Positions 7,787-15,417 of a stretch of 64,000 nt of DNA are shown in pieces. The position numbers and the translations under genes were made by a program. The stretch comes from Mesorhizobium sp. B2-3-4 (GTDB lineage Bacteria; Pseudomonadota; Alphaproteobacteria; Rhizobiales; Rhizobiaceae). Below the pieces are notes generated by a model. The model worked only from the letters and a program-made list of their open reading frames with translations. It was not told the DNA's origin and searched no databases. The stretch lies in assembly GCF_006442315.1 (NCBI RefSeq), contig NZ_VFVY01000001.1:186001-250000 (forward strand), read 5' to 3'. Position 1 is the stretch's first letter, and every line of letters begins with the position of its first letter.

Positions 7787-9138
7787 GCCGGCACCGCCTT
7801 GCGCGCGCGGCCACGCTTTGATTGAGGTGCCGTCTCTCCGGCTGTCGCGTCCATGATCTCAGACGTTGCAGATGCCGACCGCCCGGCAACGGGCCGACTT
7901 GCCTCTCCCGGCATGGGGGCGCCCTCAATGGCGCTGATCCCACCGTTGTCCTCGGAGGCGTTCGCTTCGGGATTGGATTCAAACCCCCAGCTGTCCCAGC
8001 CGGGCCGTGCCGCGCGGGCGAACAGCTCCAGCTTGGCCAGGCCCGGAAACAGCTTGTCGATCTGCTCGGCGAACCAGTCGGGCTTGGCCGAATGCCGGCC
8101 TTTTCGCTCGCGATACACCGTCTCGGGTTGCGTGCCGGGCAGGGGGGCGGCGATGTCGCCGCGGCGGCCGATCAGCAGGATCTCGTGCCGGTCGCGGCCC
8201 CAATAGCCGGTGCCGGCGACTTCCTTGTCCCAGATCCAGTGATGCACATAGGTGAAGCCGCAGGCGGAAAGCACGCGCAGGCCGTCGAGCAGCATCGGGT
8301 TCGTCGCCCACAGGAAGCACACCGCCGGATGCTGGCCGCCGATCAGCCCTGAAAGCAGCGTGCAGATTTCGTCGGTCGGCATCGTCGGATAGTGGTTTTC
8401 GGCGCTCTTCTCGCGGCCGGTCACCTCCGAGCGCACGGCGTACTGCCAGCAGGGGTCGGCGTAATAGACGGGATAGAGGCGCGACAACCGCGCCGGCGCG
8501 CTCTGGCGCCCGCGCTTGGCGATCAGCTCCATGTTGGTCAGCCGCACGGCGTGGCGCAGCTTCTGCCGGGCGGCGCGGATTTCCTTTGCCCGCGCCACGA
8601 TCTGCTTTTCCTCCTGATGCAGCACCTCGCGCTGCGCCTCGACCGCCAGGTCGGACAGCGCCTCGCCGGCATGCACGGAAAGCCGGCCGTCGCGGATAGC
8701 CTCGACCAGCTCGCCCGCGCCATGGTCGCGGATGCGCTTGGCGGCGATGACGGCGCGCTCGGAGATCGACAGCCGGCGCGCGGCCTCCCGGGTCGGCAAA
8801 TTTGCTGACCCGGCGGTGGCCTGGTTCATGCCGAAATCCCAGTCGACGATCTGCGCCGCCACCATGGCGCGCTGGCTTTCCGACAGGTGCCGGCGGTGCA
8901 GGTTGAGCGACAGCACGAAGCCGAGCGGATCCTCGCCGTCATAGTCGGTGAAGACCGGCTCGACCTCGGCGAAGCGGCAGGCCGCCAGCCGGTTGCGCCC
9001 ATCCAGCACCTTGCCGTCGAGCAGCACGATCGGCTGGCGCTGGCCATAGGTGACGATGTCGTCGGCAAGCTCACCGATTTCCTTGTCGGACAGCATCGGG
9101 AACAGCTCGGCGAGCGGGTGCGGAAGGAGATCGGTCAT
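7783..9138 (-). CDS. ParB-N domain fused to MT-A70 adenine methyltransferase
   Basis: The first 110 or so residues are a ParB/sulfiredoxin-like domain (IVTYGQRQPIVLLDGKVLDGRNRLAAC, then LGFVLSLNLHRRHLS), followed by a helix-turn-helix (TREAARRLSISERAVIAAKRI). From about residue 215 an MT-A70 domain follows, with YADPCWQY at 226-233, FLWATNPMLLDGLRVL, and HEILLIGRRG. The enzyme should methylate adenine N6 in DNA. The usual DPPW catalytic tetrad reads DPCW here. Start 9138 (MTDLLPHP) is set by the ATGA overlap. It is one of three methyltransferases in 3.3 kb. Confidence 0.8.
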   Translation of the reverse strand: MTDLLPHPLAELFPMLSDKEIGELADDIVTYGQRQPIVLLDGKVLDGRNRLAACRFAEVEPVFTDYDGEDPLGFVLSLNLHRRHLSESQRAMVAAQIVDWDFGMNQATAGSANLPTREAARRLSISERAVIAAKRIRDHGAGELVEAIRDGRLSVHAGEALSDLAVEAQREVLHQEEKQIVARAKEIRAARQKLRHAVRLTNMELIAKRGRQSAPARLSRLYPVYYADPCWQYAVRSEVTGREKSAENHYPTMPTDEICTLLSGLIGGQHPAVCFLWATNPMLLDGLRVLSACGFTYVHHWIWDKEVAGTGYWGRDRHEILLIGRRGDIAAPLPGTQPETVYRERKGRHSAKPDWFAEQIDKLFPGLAKLELFARAARPGWDSWGFESNPEANASEDNGGISAIEGAPMPGEASRPVAGRSASATSEIMDATAGETAPQSKRGRARKAVPA

Positions 9139-9488
9139 GCAGCCGCCCTCCAATCCTGTCTGTTGGTAAGGCTGTAGCCTTGCCCCCAGACCGTTGCGAT
9201 GGTCACGCCGAACGGCTTGAGCTTCTTGCGGATCTTGCAGACGAAAACGTCGACGATTTTGATCTCGGGCTCGTCGTCCACGCCGGCGGTGTAGATGGCC
9301 TGCATGATCGCGCTCTTGCTGGCGACGTCTCGCGTCGTGAGAAAGGCGAATACGCGGGCTTCCCTCCCCGTCAGCAGCCATTCGAGCGGAACGGAAACAT
9401 CCGGAGGCACCAAGGCATCCTCCAACTGGCGCACACGCTCGCGCAGCGTCTCGATTTCCTGCTGCTGTCGGATCACGAGGTCATCCAT
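9135..9488 (-). CDS. Free-standing CtrA-like DNA-binding domain with coiled-coil head
   Basis: The 117-residue protein begins with a heptad-rich helix (QQQEIETLRERVRQLEDAL) and lacks a receiver domain. Residues about 35-110 form an OmpR-type winged helix. They match the C-terminus of the cell-cycle regulator CtrA unusually well: LTGREARVF, DDEPEIKIVDVFVCKIRKK and ATVWGQGYSL correspond to LTGKEYQML, MDEPELKIIDVFICKLRKK and ETVWGRGYVL, as I recall them. It probably dimerises by the coiled coil and may occupy CtrA sites without phosphorylation control. That role is inferred. Confidence 0.75.
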   Translation of the reverse strand: MDDLVIRQQQEIETLRERVRQLEDALVPPDVSVPLEWLLTGREARVFAFLTTRDVASKSAIMQAIYTAGVDDEPEIKIVDVFVCKIRKKLKPFGVTIATVWGQGYSLTNRQDWRAAA

Positions 9489-10299
9489 GTCTCGCCTTCC
9501 GACGGTTCATGTAGATGACGCTCGCAAGCGCTCGCCAAAGAGGAACCCGTCGCTCGGCCGCAAAGCGCGCCGCTTCCTGGTCGATGGTCGAAGCATGGGC
9601 GGAAAGGATCAACGCGATCCGCTCGTGCTGCAGCTCGCCTTTGTATTCAGGCGCGAAAAGAAGGTGCTCAACCGCCTTGATTGTCGCGGCGGCAACCGGT
9701 GATGCGCCGGATTTGACGCAGATTTCCAGAACCTCGCGTGCGCCCTTGGCATGGCGCCGGGAGATCAGCGCACGGATTGTCGAGATCGCAAGGGTATCGC
9801 CGGGCCTGAACTTCCCGAAGGCCGGCGGATTGCGCAGCACGGTCACGCCCGCCCGCGAACAGACCTGGTCGATCGTCACCGCGTCATCGTCGCCGGCGGC
9901 GACCATCGCGTTGTGCAGCTGCGTGGGCGTAACCTGAATGCGGTCGCGATTATGCCGCACGAAGGCGCTGGCACGCGCCTCTTGGGCACTCGCCTCGACA
10001 ACCAGGACAGGCAGTAGATCGATGCCGCCATGCGTGACCGCGCCGATCGCGGTGTGCTGGCCGTCGATGACGTGAAGGTCGCCGTCGACATCGACAACAA
10101 CCGGCGGCTTGAACGCCCGCCAGTCCCATTCGGACACGATCTTGCGTATCAGGCGAACGGAACGCTCGGAAAGGCCGCGCTGATAGTTCTCGTCGATGAG
10201 CAACGCAGCGGGGTGAACCATCCTCAGTTCGGGCGGCGATGTCGTGATGACGGCCGGTGCAAGATCGGCGAAATGAAGAGCGGCCACCTGGCGCATCAA
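9481..10299 (-). CDS. ParB/Srx-fold DNA-binding protein
   Basis: The 272-residue protein has the ParB/sulfiredoxin-type signature: LLIDENYQRGLSERSVRLI, then PPVVVDVDGDLHVIDGQHTAIGA, then VRHNRDRIQVT. The DGQHT segment matches the phosphate-handling motif of the family. The C-terminal half is helical. Such proteins are common in rhizobial phages next to ParB-methyltransferase genes; they may bind DNA or act as a regulator. It overlaps the CtrA-like gene by eight bases. Confidence 0.65.
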   Translation of the reverse strand: MMRQVAALHFADLAPAVITTSPPELRMVHPAALLIDENYQRGLSERSVRLIRKIVSEWDWRAFKPPVVVDVDGDLHVIDGQHTAIGAVTHGGIDLLPVLVVEASAQEARASAFVRHNRDRIQVTPTQLHNAMVAAGDDDAVTIDQVCSRAGVTVLRNPPAFGKFRPGDTLAISTIRALISRRHAKGAREVLEICVKSGASPVAAATIKAVEHLLFAPEYKGELQHERIALILSAHASTIDQEAARFAAERRVPLWRALASVIYMNRRKARHG

Positions 10300-10556
10300 T
10301 CGCGCTCCGCCATGCTGTCGGTCGGCTTGCCGCCGGCGGCGATGTGCGCGTCATAGGCCGCGCGGCGCTCGGCGTCCGACATCGGCTCGCCGGTATCGAG
10401 ATGGACGAAGGCGAAGGACTCCGCTGCGTCGATCAGCATGTCGAAGGTCGGCGAGCAGCCCGCACACAGCGTGCCGGACATGTCGGGATAGGTCGGCGCG
10501 CCGTCCTCGATCGGATTGGCGCAGGCTAGGCAACTGATGCGGTGGTCCATCATCAT
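10296..10556 (-). CDS. Small zinc-ribbon-like protein
   Basis: The 86-residue product carries two CxxC pairs near the N-terminus (ISCLACANPI and TLCAGCSPTF) spaced about 20 residues apart, fitting a small zinc ribbon. The rest is acidic and helical (EPMSDAERRAAYDAHIA). It could be a DNA- or protein-binding adaptor, but there is no specific match. Four-base overlaps place it in the operon between the CII-like gene and the ParB-like gene. Confidence 0.6.
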   Translation of the reverse strand: MMMDHRISCLACANPIEDGAPTYPDMSGTLCAGCSPTFDMLIDAAESFAFVHLDTGEPMSDAERRAAYDAHIAAGGKPTDSMAERD

Positions 10557-11023
10557 CCCTTTGCGAGCTTGCGGTCGATGCGGTGAAGCTTGGCCACCTT
10601 GGAGGCGATGGCCGTGCGGGCCTTGCGGCGCTCGGAAATGTCGATCACCCCGTCTTCAAGCGCCTCCATCAGCGTCAGCGAGACATCGCTGTCGGCGCGC
10701 CGCAGGTCGGTCACGTCGGACAAAGTGACCTCATCGCCGCCGCCGCCGTCGATCGGCTCGAGCCGATAGCCGAGCATGGCGGCAAGCTCGCCCAGCATCA
10801 GCGGCGCGCCGAGCTGCCGGTCGAGCGCAACGATCACGGCGGCGTTGATGAAGTTCGGCTCCGATCGCGATCCGTATTTGGAGAGCATGTCGGTCGGCAC
10901 GCCGGCCACATGCTGGAAGACACCCGGCCCGCCTGCCAGCTTGATCAGCTGCTCGGTGCGCGCCTTGATGCGGATGCGGTCTTCTGGCGTGGTCAGGAAA
11001 AGGGCTGGATCGAGCTTCGACAT
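10553..11023 (-). CDS. Phage CII-like or HTH regulator
   Basis: The 156-residue protein contains RTEQLIKLAGGPGVFQHVAG, then PTDMLSKYGSRSEPNFINAA and VIVALDRQLGAPLMLGELAA. This resembles small phage regulators of the CII or XRE type that recognise DNA through a short HTH. The C-terminal part holds DVSLTLMEALEDG and a basic tail. It lies third in the leftward operon, where lambda-like phages place CII. The assignment rests on that position plus the HTH-like segment. Confidence 0.5.
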   Translation of the reverse strand: MSKLDPALFLTTPEDRIRIKARTEQLIKLAGGPGVFQHVAGVPTDMLSKYGSRSEPNFINAAVIVALDRQLGAPLMLGELAAMLGYRLEPIDGGGGDEVTLSDVTDLRRADSDVSLTLMEALEDGVIDISERRKARTAIASKVAKLHRIDRKLAKG

Positions 11024-11146
11024 TGGCAGCTTTCGGACAAAGCAAAGCCATCAAGGAATTTCTCTTGCGAAAAGATTCCGTGCAGGCAGGGCGTGGTTGA
11101 TTCAGTGTGCGGCTATCACCTCATGGAGGCCCGCAAGCAGATGTCC

Positions 11147-11689
11147 TCATGGTCCGCCACCTCGATACCGATCCGTGCAGCGTTGCTGCATGTGGTCCAG
11201 CAGCACGCGCGCCAGATGCGCGCCGCCGTGGCTGTTGACGTAATGGATCAGCAGGTCGTCGAGCGCTCGCATCAGGCCGCAGCGCATGTCGGCCGCGACG
11301 AAATGCAGAAGGATGATCTGGTGATCGGAAAGGGTGACGGCGCCAGCGTCAGGGAGCGCAGGAGAAATCGGCGCCGTCTCATCCTCGGTGCTTCCGTTAA
11401 AGCGAGGCGCGGAGTTCGAGAGCGCGCCGGCGGAAGGGGCAACAACCGCCGGCGCGCACTCCCGACCGGCGGCGGGGACTGCCGGGCAGGTTTCGAAAGG
11501 AACCGCCCCGGATGCGGGAGGAGGTGCATCCGGAGCGGCGCGGTCAGCGTGGGGAGGAGGACACGCTGTGGGGAATTCATAGTCGCTGGCGCCGACCTGG
11601 CGCGGCACCAGGCGTTCGGTGAAGCCGGCGCCGGCAAGGCGCGCGCCGCGATCGGCCAGAGCGGGAGACGAAAGGCGCATCTTGATCAT
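11147..11689 (-). CDS. Hypothetical protein with a disordered Pro/Ala-rich middle
   Basis: The 180-residue frame has a short N-terminus, a long proline- and alanine-rich stretch (about residues 40-110), and a folded C-terminal helical part with VTLSDHQIILLHFVAADM and LLIHYVNSHGGAHLARVLL. The last part looks real; the low-complexity middle could be a linker. Its start overlaps the Cro-like stop by four bases. About 120 bases separate it from the CII-like gene, with no gene visible there. The function is unknown. Confidence 0.55.
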   Translation of the reverse strand: MIKMRLSSPALADRGARLAGAGFTERLVPRQVGASDYEFPTACPPPHADRAAPDAPPPASGAVPFETCPAVPAAGRECAPAVVAPSAGALSNSAPRFNGSTEDETAPISPALPDAGAVTLSDHQIILLHFVAADMRCGLMRALDDLLIHYVNSHGGAHLARVLLDHMQQRCTDRYRGGGP

Positions 11690-11910
11690 GCGGCGCGCCC
11701 CTCTTCCGCCGAAACATGGACACAGACCAAGACATCGCTATCGATCGGAATGCGCTCTTCCGACGCCTTCGCCATAAGGGCCGGCCAATATTTCACGGGT
11801 ATCGATTGGCGCCGGCGCATCTCGGATGCTGCCGAATGCTTGACCCCAATGACTTTCGCCACCGCGCCGGTCCCGCCCAAAGCCTCGAAGATGTCGTGCA
11901 CCGTTTGCAT
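11686..11910 (-). CDS. Cro-like repressor, first gene of the leftward operon
   Basis: The 74-residue protein has a Cro/YdaS-type HTH: VHDIFEALGGTGAVAKVIGVKHSA, then SEMRRRQSIPVKYWPALMAKA. It is transcribed away from the CI-like gene, with a 74-base spacer holding two related inverted repeats. This is the classic lytic/lysogenic switch layout. The product should bind the same operators and favour early gene expression. Confidence 0.75.
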   Translation of the reverse strand: MQTVHDIFEALGGTGAVAKVIGVKHSAASEMRRRQSIPVKYWPALMAKASEERIPIDSDVLVCVHVSAEEGRAA

Positions 11911-11921
11911 GGTCGCGGATA

Positions 11922-11962
11922 CAACATCATTCGTGTTGGTGTGTCAACATGATTAGTGTTGA
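11922..11962. promoter_or_regulatory. Two candidate CI/Cro operators in the divergent spacer
   Basis: Site 1 (11922-11938) reads CAACA-N7-TGTTG. Site 2 (11944-11962) reads TCAACAtgattagTGTTGA, a perfect 6-base inverted repeat. The centres are 23 bases apart, about two helical turns. The same consensus recurs at 13091-13109. Their position between the Cro-like and CI-like genes makes them probable repressor sites. Confidence 0.7.
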
Positions 11963-11984
11963 AGCATTTGCGATTGTCCGGCCC

Positions 11985-12689
11985 ATGAACACAATGGGCG
12001 ATCGGCTGCGTGCAGCTAGAGAAAAGGCTGGTTACAGTTCTGCGGCCAAGGCGGCAGCAGCGCTGGGTGTTTCAGCTTCGACCTTCCGCGCCCATGAAAA
12101 TGGGCAGAACGAATTCGGTCCAGTCGAGGCAGAGCGATATGCCCGACGCTTCGGGACGTCGGCTGCGCACCTTTTAACCGGGGCAACTGCCACCATTGAG
12201 CGCCTGCCCGTTCTCGATAGAGAATCGCTGCCCAAGCCGAACGCCAGTTTCCCACCCCGGTACGAACAGTTCCCGCAAGTCGGCACGATACCGGTGCTTG
12301 GGCAGTCAGTTGGTGGACCGAACGGGCGGTTTGTGCTGAACGGCCAGGATGCAGGACGTGTCTTTTGCCCGCCCATGCTTGAAAATGTGGAAGGAGCTTA
12401 TGCGGTCCGGGTTTACGGCACGTCGATGGAACCTCGCTATTTCGCCGGGGAGACGATATGGATCAACCCGCACGAGCCCGTCAGATCAGGGGATTTCGTG
12501 GTGGTTCAAGTCGTTGGCGACGACGAGGATGACAATCGTGACAGCTATATCAAGCAGTTTGTATCTCGGTCGAATAGCTTGGTGCGCCTACGTCAGCTGA
12601 ACCCTGACGAAGGCGAAAACGAGATGCTAGATTTCCCGACAAAGCGGGTTTTCTCAGTTCATAAGATTGTATTTCAGGCGAGCCTATAG
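11985..12689 (+). CDS. CI/LexA-type prophage repressor (HTH plus S24 peptidase)
   Basis: The 234-residue protein has an N-terminal XRE helix-turn-helix (AAAALGVSASTFRAHENGQ). Its C-terminal S24/LexA autopeptidase domain has catalytic Ser147 in YGTSMEPRYFAGE and catalytic Lys190 in YIKQFV. It should hold the prophage silent and be inactivated by RecA-stimulated self-cleavage. ATG 11985 (or 11994) is preferred over 11949 because the latter lies inside operator 2. No strong ribosome site is seen, which fits a leaderless or weak start. Confidence 0.85.
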   Translation: MNTMGDRLRAAREKAGYSSAAKAAAALGVSASTFRAHENGQNEFGPVEAERYARRFGTSAAHLLTGATATIERLPVLDRESLPKPNASFPPRYEQFPQVGTIPVLGQSVGGPNGRFVLNGQDAGRVFCPPMLENVEGAYAVRVYGTSMEPRYFAGETIWINPHEPVRSGDFVVVQVVGDDEDDNRDSYIKQFVSRSNSLVRLRQLNPDEGENEMLDFPTKRVFSVHKIVFQASL

Positions 12690-12966
12690 TCCTCTCGACC
12701 CAGGTAGGCCGGATGGTCAAATTGCGCGATCTCGGCGGCTTGCGCGGGCACTCGCTGCAACTTAGGTGGCGGCACAGCGCACGATAGGTATGGGCGCCAA
12801 GTTCATTTGCCTTTACCAGATTGGAAAGCCGCAAGATCCGGGAATGACCGCAATCGTCGCAGGCCACATAGACACTTGCGAGCTCAATGATCAGCCTCGA
12901 CGCGTCCGGATTGTCGTTTGATGCGCGCACGTTTCCGGCCGGTGAACCGGCATACTCAGCACTCAT
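12550..12966 (-). CDS. Putative zinc-finger protein opposing the repressor 3' end
   Basis: The N-terminal 80 residues look genuine: SRLIIELASVYVACDDCGHSRIL, then ALCRHLSCSECPRKPPRSRNL, giving four cysteines of a zinc ribbon as in small rhizobial proteins. The frame runs on antisense into the last 140 bases of the repressor gene, an odd overlap, so the true C-terminus may be shorter in a relative. ATG 12966 follows a GGGAG site. I hold the gene as probable and its function as unknown. Confidence 0.45.
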   Translation of the reverse strand: MSAEYAGSPAGNVRASNDNPDASRLIIELASVYVACDDCGHSRILRLSNLVKANELGAHTYRALCRHLSCSECPRKPPRSRNLTIRPTWVERTIGSPEIQSYELRKPALSGNLASRFRLRQGSADVGAPSYSTEIQTA

Positions 12967-13090
12967 TTCCGGTGGCTCCCTGCCTTGTTTTATGTGCGGC
13001 AGCATGACTCACTTGCCGGAACACATCAAGAACAAATTAGGGCGAAAATGATTCGGCAGTAGCTCCCCGGGAAAGGCGTTAAGCTAAAAA

Positions 13091-13124
13091 TCAACACGAT
13101 ATATGTTGACATGTTTTGTGTTGA
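13091..13124. promoter_or_regulatory. Candidate repressor operators before the rightward operon
   Basis: Site 13091-13109 is TCAACAcgatataTGTTGA, a perfect inverted repeat with the same halves and 7-base spacer as at the cI/cro spacer. A second, weaker site (TTGACA-N7-TGTTGA, 13106-13124) overlaps it by four bases. They lie 49 to 82 bases before the first start codon of the operon that reads through the retroelement to the integrase. The shared consensus suggests repressor control. Confidence 0.65.
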
Positions 13125-13172
13125 TATGTGATGTTCCCCTCCAATCGCTATCCCGCGATGGAGGCAAGACCC

Positions 13173-13403
13173 ATGATCACCACGCAGCAGCGCCCGGCGC
13201 CGTCCGTTCCGTCCGGCATCCTCACCGCTCAATCCATCGTCGATCGCATGGCCGACAAGATGCTCGAGATGGGCATGAACAGCACGGCTGTCACCGCCGA
13301 CACGCTGTTTGAAAATTCCGACTTCACCCGCGAAGACATCGACAAGCACGGCGCCGAGGCCGCGAACCTCGCGCGCCACCGTGCCGTGCGTCAGGTCGGC
13401 TGA
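13173..13403 (+). CDS. Small phage protein, first gene of rightward operon
   Basis: The 76-residue product begins MITTQQRPAPSVPSGILTAQ. Its helical part, SIVDRMADKMLEMGMNSTAVTADTLFE, is followed by an acidic segment and EAANLARHRAVRQVG. The start is set by a TGGAGG ribosome site eight bases upstream. The pattern recalls short phage early proteins with an unknown binding role. No membrane segment is present. Confidence 0.6.
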   Translation: MITTQQRPAPSVPSGILTAQSIVDRMADKMLEMGMNSTAVTADTLFENSDFTREDIDKHGAEAANLARHRAVRQVG

Positions 13404-13408
13404 CGGCC

Positions 13409-13642
13409 ATGAAGACTGTCGCCAGCCGCCTCATTGCGGCATCCGAGACCTCGCCCGAGCGTTTCGACTGGATTTCGCGCCAGATCGCGGCCGGCCGCAA
13501 GCCGTCCGAGATCCTGCGCGACCTCGAAACCACGGCCGACCGCATCTGCGCCGCCATGGCGGCGGTCGGCATCAGGCTTGCCTTCGCCTCGTCGGCCACC
13601 TTCGCGCTGGCCTTCGTCTGGACCGCGATGGGGCTGCGCTGA
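13409..13642 (+). CDS. Small protein with C-terminal membrane segment
   Basis: The 77-residue protein has an amphipathic N-terminal part (RLIAASETSPERFDWISRQIAAG) and a C-terminal hydrophobic stretch (IRLAFASSATFALAFVWTAMG), a probable single membrane span. Its stop overlaps the next ATG by one base. It could be a membrane-attached phage accessory protein. The function is not recognised. Confidence 0.55.
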   Translation: MKTVASRLIAASETSPERFDWISRQIAAGRKPSEILRDLETTADRICAAMAAVGIRLAFASSATFALAFVWTAMGLR

Positions 13643-13851
13643 TGGTGCACCCCCTCGACTATGAGCGCATCGCCATCCCGCCCCACGGCGGCGTGCGCAT
13701 CGTCTGCCACAACTGGCCGAGCTGCGGCTGCGGCGACGACTGCACCCAGCAATCCCCCGAGGATTCGCCGTTCGCCCGCCGCGTCCTGCTCGCCCTGATG
13801 ATCGCCGTGGCCCTGATCGGGGCAGGGCTGGTCTATGTGGGGTTGCGGTGA
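13642..13851 (+). CDS. Small cysteine-containing membrane protein
   Basis: The 69-residue product begins MVHPLDYERIAIPPHGGVRI and has a cysteine group (CHNWPSCGCGDDC) before a C-terminal membrane helix (LLALMIAVALIGAGLVYVG). The cysteines may bind metal or form disulfides. The gene is joined to both neighbours by one-base TGATG overlaps. It has no recognised family. Confidence 0.55.
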   Translation: MVHPLDYERIAIPPHGGVRIVCHNWPSCGCGDDCTQQSPEDSPFARRVLLALMIAVALIGAGLVYVGLR

Positions 13852-14210
13852 TGGGTGTCCGCATAAAGACCCTAGGCTATCCGAGCCGGACCGATGCCGT
13901 TCTTGCATTGCGGCGGCAAGGCATTTCGACAGCGGAAATCGCCGCCCGCATCGGGATAAAGACCACGACCGTCTCTGCGCTGGAGCATTCCGCAGGTCGT
14001 GCCAAGCGTGCCCCGCGCCCGCTCGAAGAACTATGTCGGACGGTCTTGTTTCCGATCGACGTTCTCAACGCATTGGGTCCTCACGCGGCGAAGCGAAACA
14101 TGCACCCAAACCGCTTGGCTCGTCTCATCGTCGAGACGGTCAGCGACGAGAAGATGATCGACGCCGTTCTGGACGACGCCGACGACTTGGAGGGCTGGGC
14201 GAATGGCTGA
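13851..14210 (+). CDS. HTH-containing phage protein
   Basis: The 119-residue protein contains a clear helix-turn-helix at about residues 18-40 (ALRRQGISTAEIAARIGIKT, followed by TTVSALEH), like sigma-70-region-4 or ParB-type HTHs. A helical C-terminal region includes HPNRLARLIVETVSDEKM. It overlaps the next gene by eight bases. It may regulate the operon it belongs to; its target is unknown. Confidence 0.6.
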   Translation: MGVRIKTLGYPSRTDAVLALRRQGISTAEIAARIGIKTTTVSALEHSAGRAKRAPRPLEELCRTVLFPIDVLNALGPHAAKRNMHPNRLARLIVETVSDEKMIDAVLDDADDLEGWANG

Positions 14211-15417
14211 CAAATCCCCCATCGAATGGACCGACGCGACGTGGAATCCCATCGTCGGCTGTTCCATCGTCTCGCCCGGCTGCACCAACTGCTACGCCAT
14301 GAAGATGGCCGGCCGCATCGAGGCCATGGCAAGAGGCGGTGAGCGCAGCGAACAGGGAAGCAAGAACCCCGGCGCAAAGCACTATGCCGGCACCACGAAG
14401 AAGGTGAACGGCAACACCGTCTGGACCGGCAAGCTGGCCCTGGCGCCGGAAAAGACCCTGCTGCAGCCGCTGGCCTGGCGCGCCCCACGTCGCATCTTCG
14501 TCAACTCCATGGGCGATCTCTTCCACGAAGACGTGCCCGACGAGTGGATCGACAGGGTGTTCGCCGTCATGGCGCTCGCCCCGCAGCACACATTCCAGGT
14601 GCTGACCAAGCGCGCGAAGCGCATGCGGGAGTACTTTGCCGAAACTTGGCAGCGGCCGGCGCGTGCTGCTCTTGAGATTGACGGCATGACGATCCCGGCG
14701 CAGCCGGTCGGTGTGACCGATCGCTGGCACCAGATAGATCTCGCCATCGATCGCGTGACCGAGGACACGCTGTTCGACGATGATCGTTTCTGGACGCCGC
14801 AAGGTTCTCTCATCGGCCGGCCGGCATGGCCACGTCAGCCCCTGCCAAACGTCTGGCTTGGCATCTCCGCCGAGCGCCAGCAGGAAGCCGACGAGCGTAT
14901 CCCCGATCTGCTCGCCACGCCGGCGGCAATCCGCTTCGTCTCCGCCGAGCCGCTGCTCGGGCCGATCAACTTTCGACGTATTCGGGTCGCGCCTGATCAC
15001 CACACAATTATCGACGCCCTGGAGGGGTACGCGATCGCTGACGCGATCTCTGGTTCCGGCCAAGAGCGCACCATGCTCGACTGGATCATCGCCGGCGGCG
15101 AGAGCGGGCACCAGGCGCGGGCGATGCATCCTGCGTGGCCGCGTTCGATCCGCGACCAATGCGCTGCCGCCGGTGTCTCGTTCTTCTTCAAGCAATGGGG
15201 CGAGTGGCGGCCTTCGACACCGGAGCAGGCCAAGGGCAACCCTAGATCAGGATGGCGCTGCCTCGCCGCTCACCCGCACGTGCCGAAGGTAGACGAACTC
15301 TATCCCGAGGCGGGAGCCGAGTTCGTAGAAAATATGGGCAAGAAGGCCGCCGGTCGGATGCTCGACGGTGTCGAGCACAACGCCATGCCCGGCCCAATCG
15401 AGGTGCCTGCGCTATGA
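14203..15417 (+). CDS. Phage Gp37/Gp68 family protein (DUF5131), radical-SAM-like
   Basis: The 404-residue protein begins SPIEWTDATWNPIVGCS, then SPGCTNCYAMK, the defining DUF5131 start with a C-x7-C-x2-C cysteine set resembling radical-SAM iron-sulfur binding. Later come PRRIFVNSMGDLFHEDVP and TFQVLTKRAKRM, and the C-terminal IIAGGESGHQARAMHP and FFFKQWGEW blocks. All are family signatures found in many phages. The reaction is not established; nucleic-acid modification is one idea. It precedes DUF4031 and ASCH genes with ATGA overlap. Confidence 0.85.
   Translation: MADKSPIEWTDATWNPIVGCSIVSPGCTNCYAMKMAGRIEAMARGGERSEQGSKNPGAKHYAGTTKKVNGNTVWTGKLALAPEKTLLQPLAWRAPRRIFVNSMGDLFHEDVPDEWIDRVFAVMALAPQHTFQVLTKRAKRMREYFAETWQRPARAALEIDGMTIPAQPVGVTDRWHQIDLAIDRVTEDTLFDDDRFWTPQGSLIGRPAWPRQPLPNVWLGISAERQQEADERIPDLLATPAAIRFVSAEPLLGPINFRRIRVAPDHHTIIDALEGYAIADAISGSGQERTMLDWIIAGGESGHQARAMHPAWPRSIRDQCAAAGVSFFFKQWGEWRPSTPEQAKGNPRSGWRCLAAHPHVPKVDELYPEAGAEFVENMGKKAAGRMLDGVEHNAMPGPIEVPAL

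Noticed and set aside
10583..11956. 457-codon plus-strand frame across the CII-like and Cro-like genes
   Set aside because: It lies opposite coupled minus-strand genes and through the operator region; no family features.
13026..13379. 117-codon minus frame over the rightward promoter
   Set aside because: It reads through the operators and mirrors the gene at 13173, which has a good ribosome site.
13324..13908. 194-codon minus frame
   Set aside because: It is the mirror of four coupled small plus-strand genes, with low-complexity sequence.
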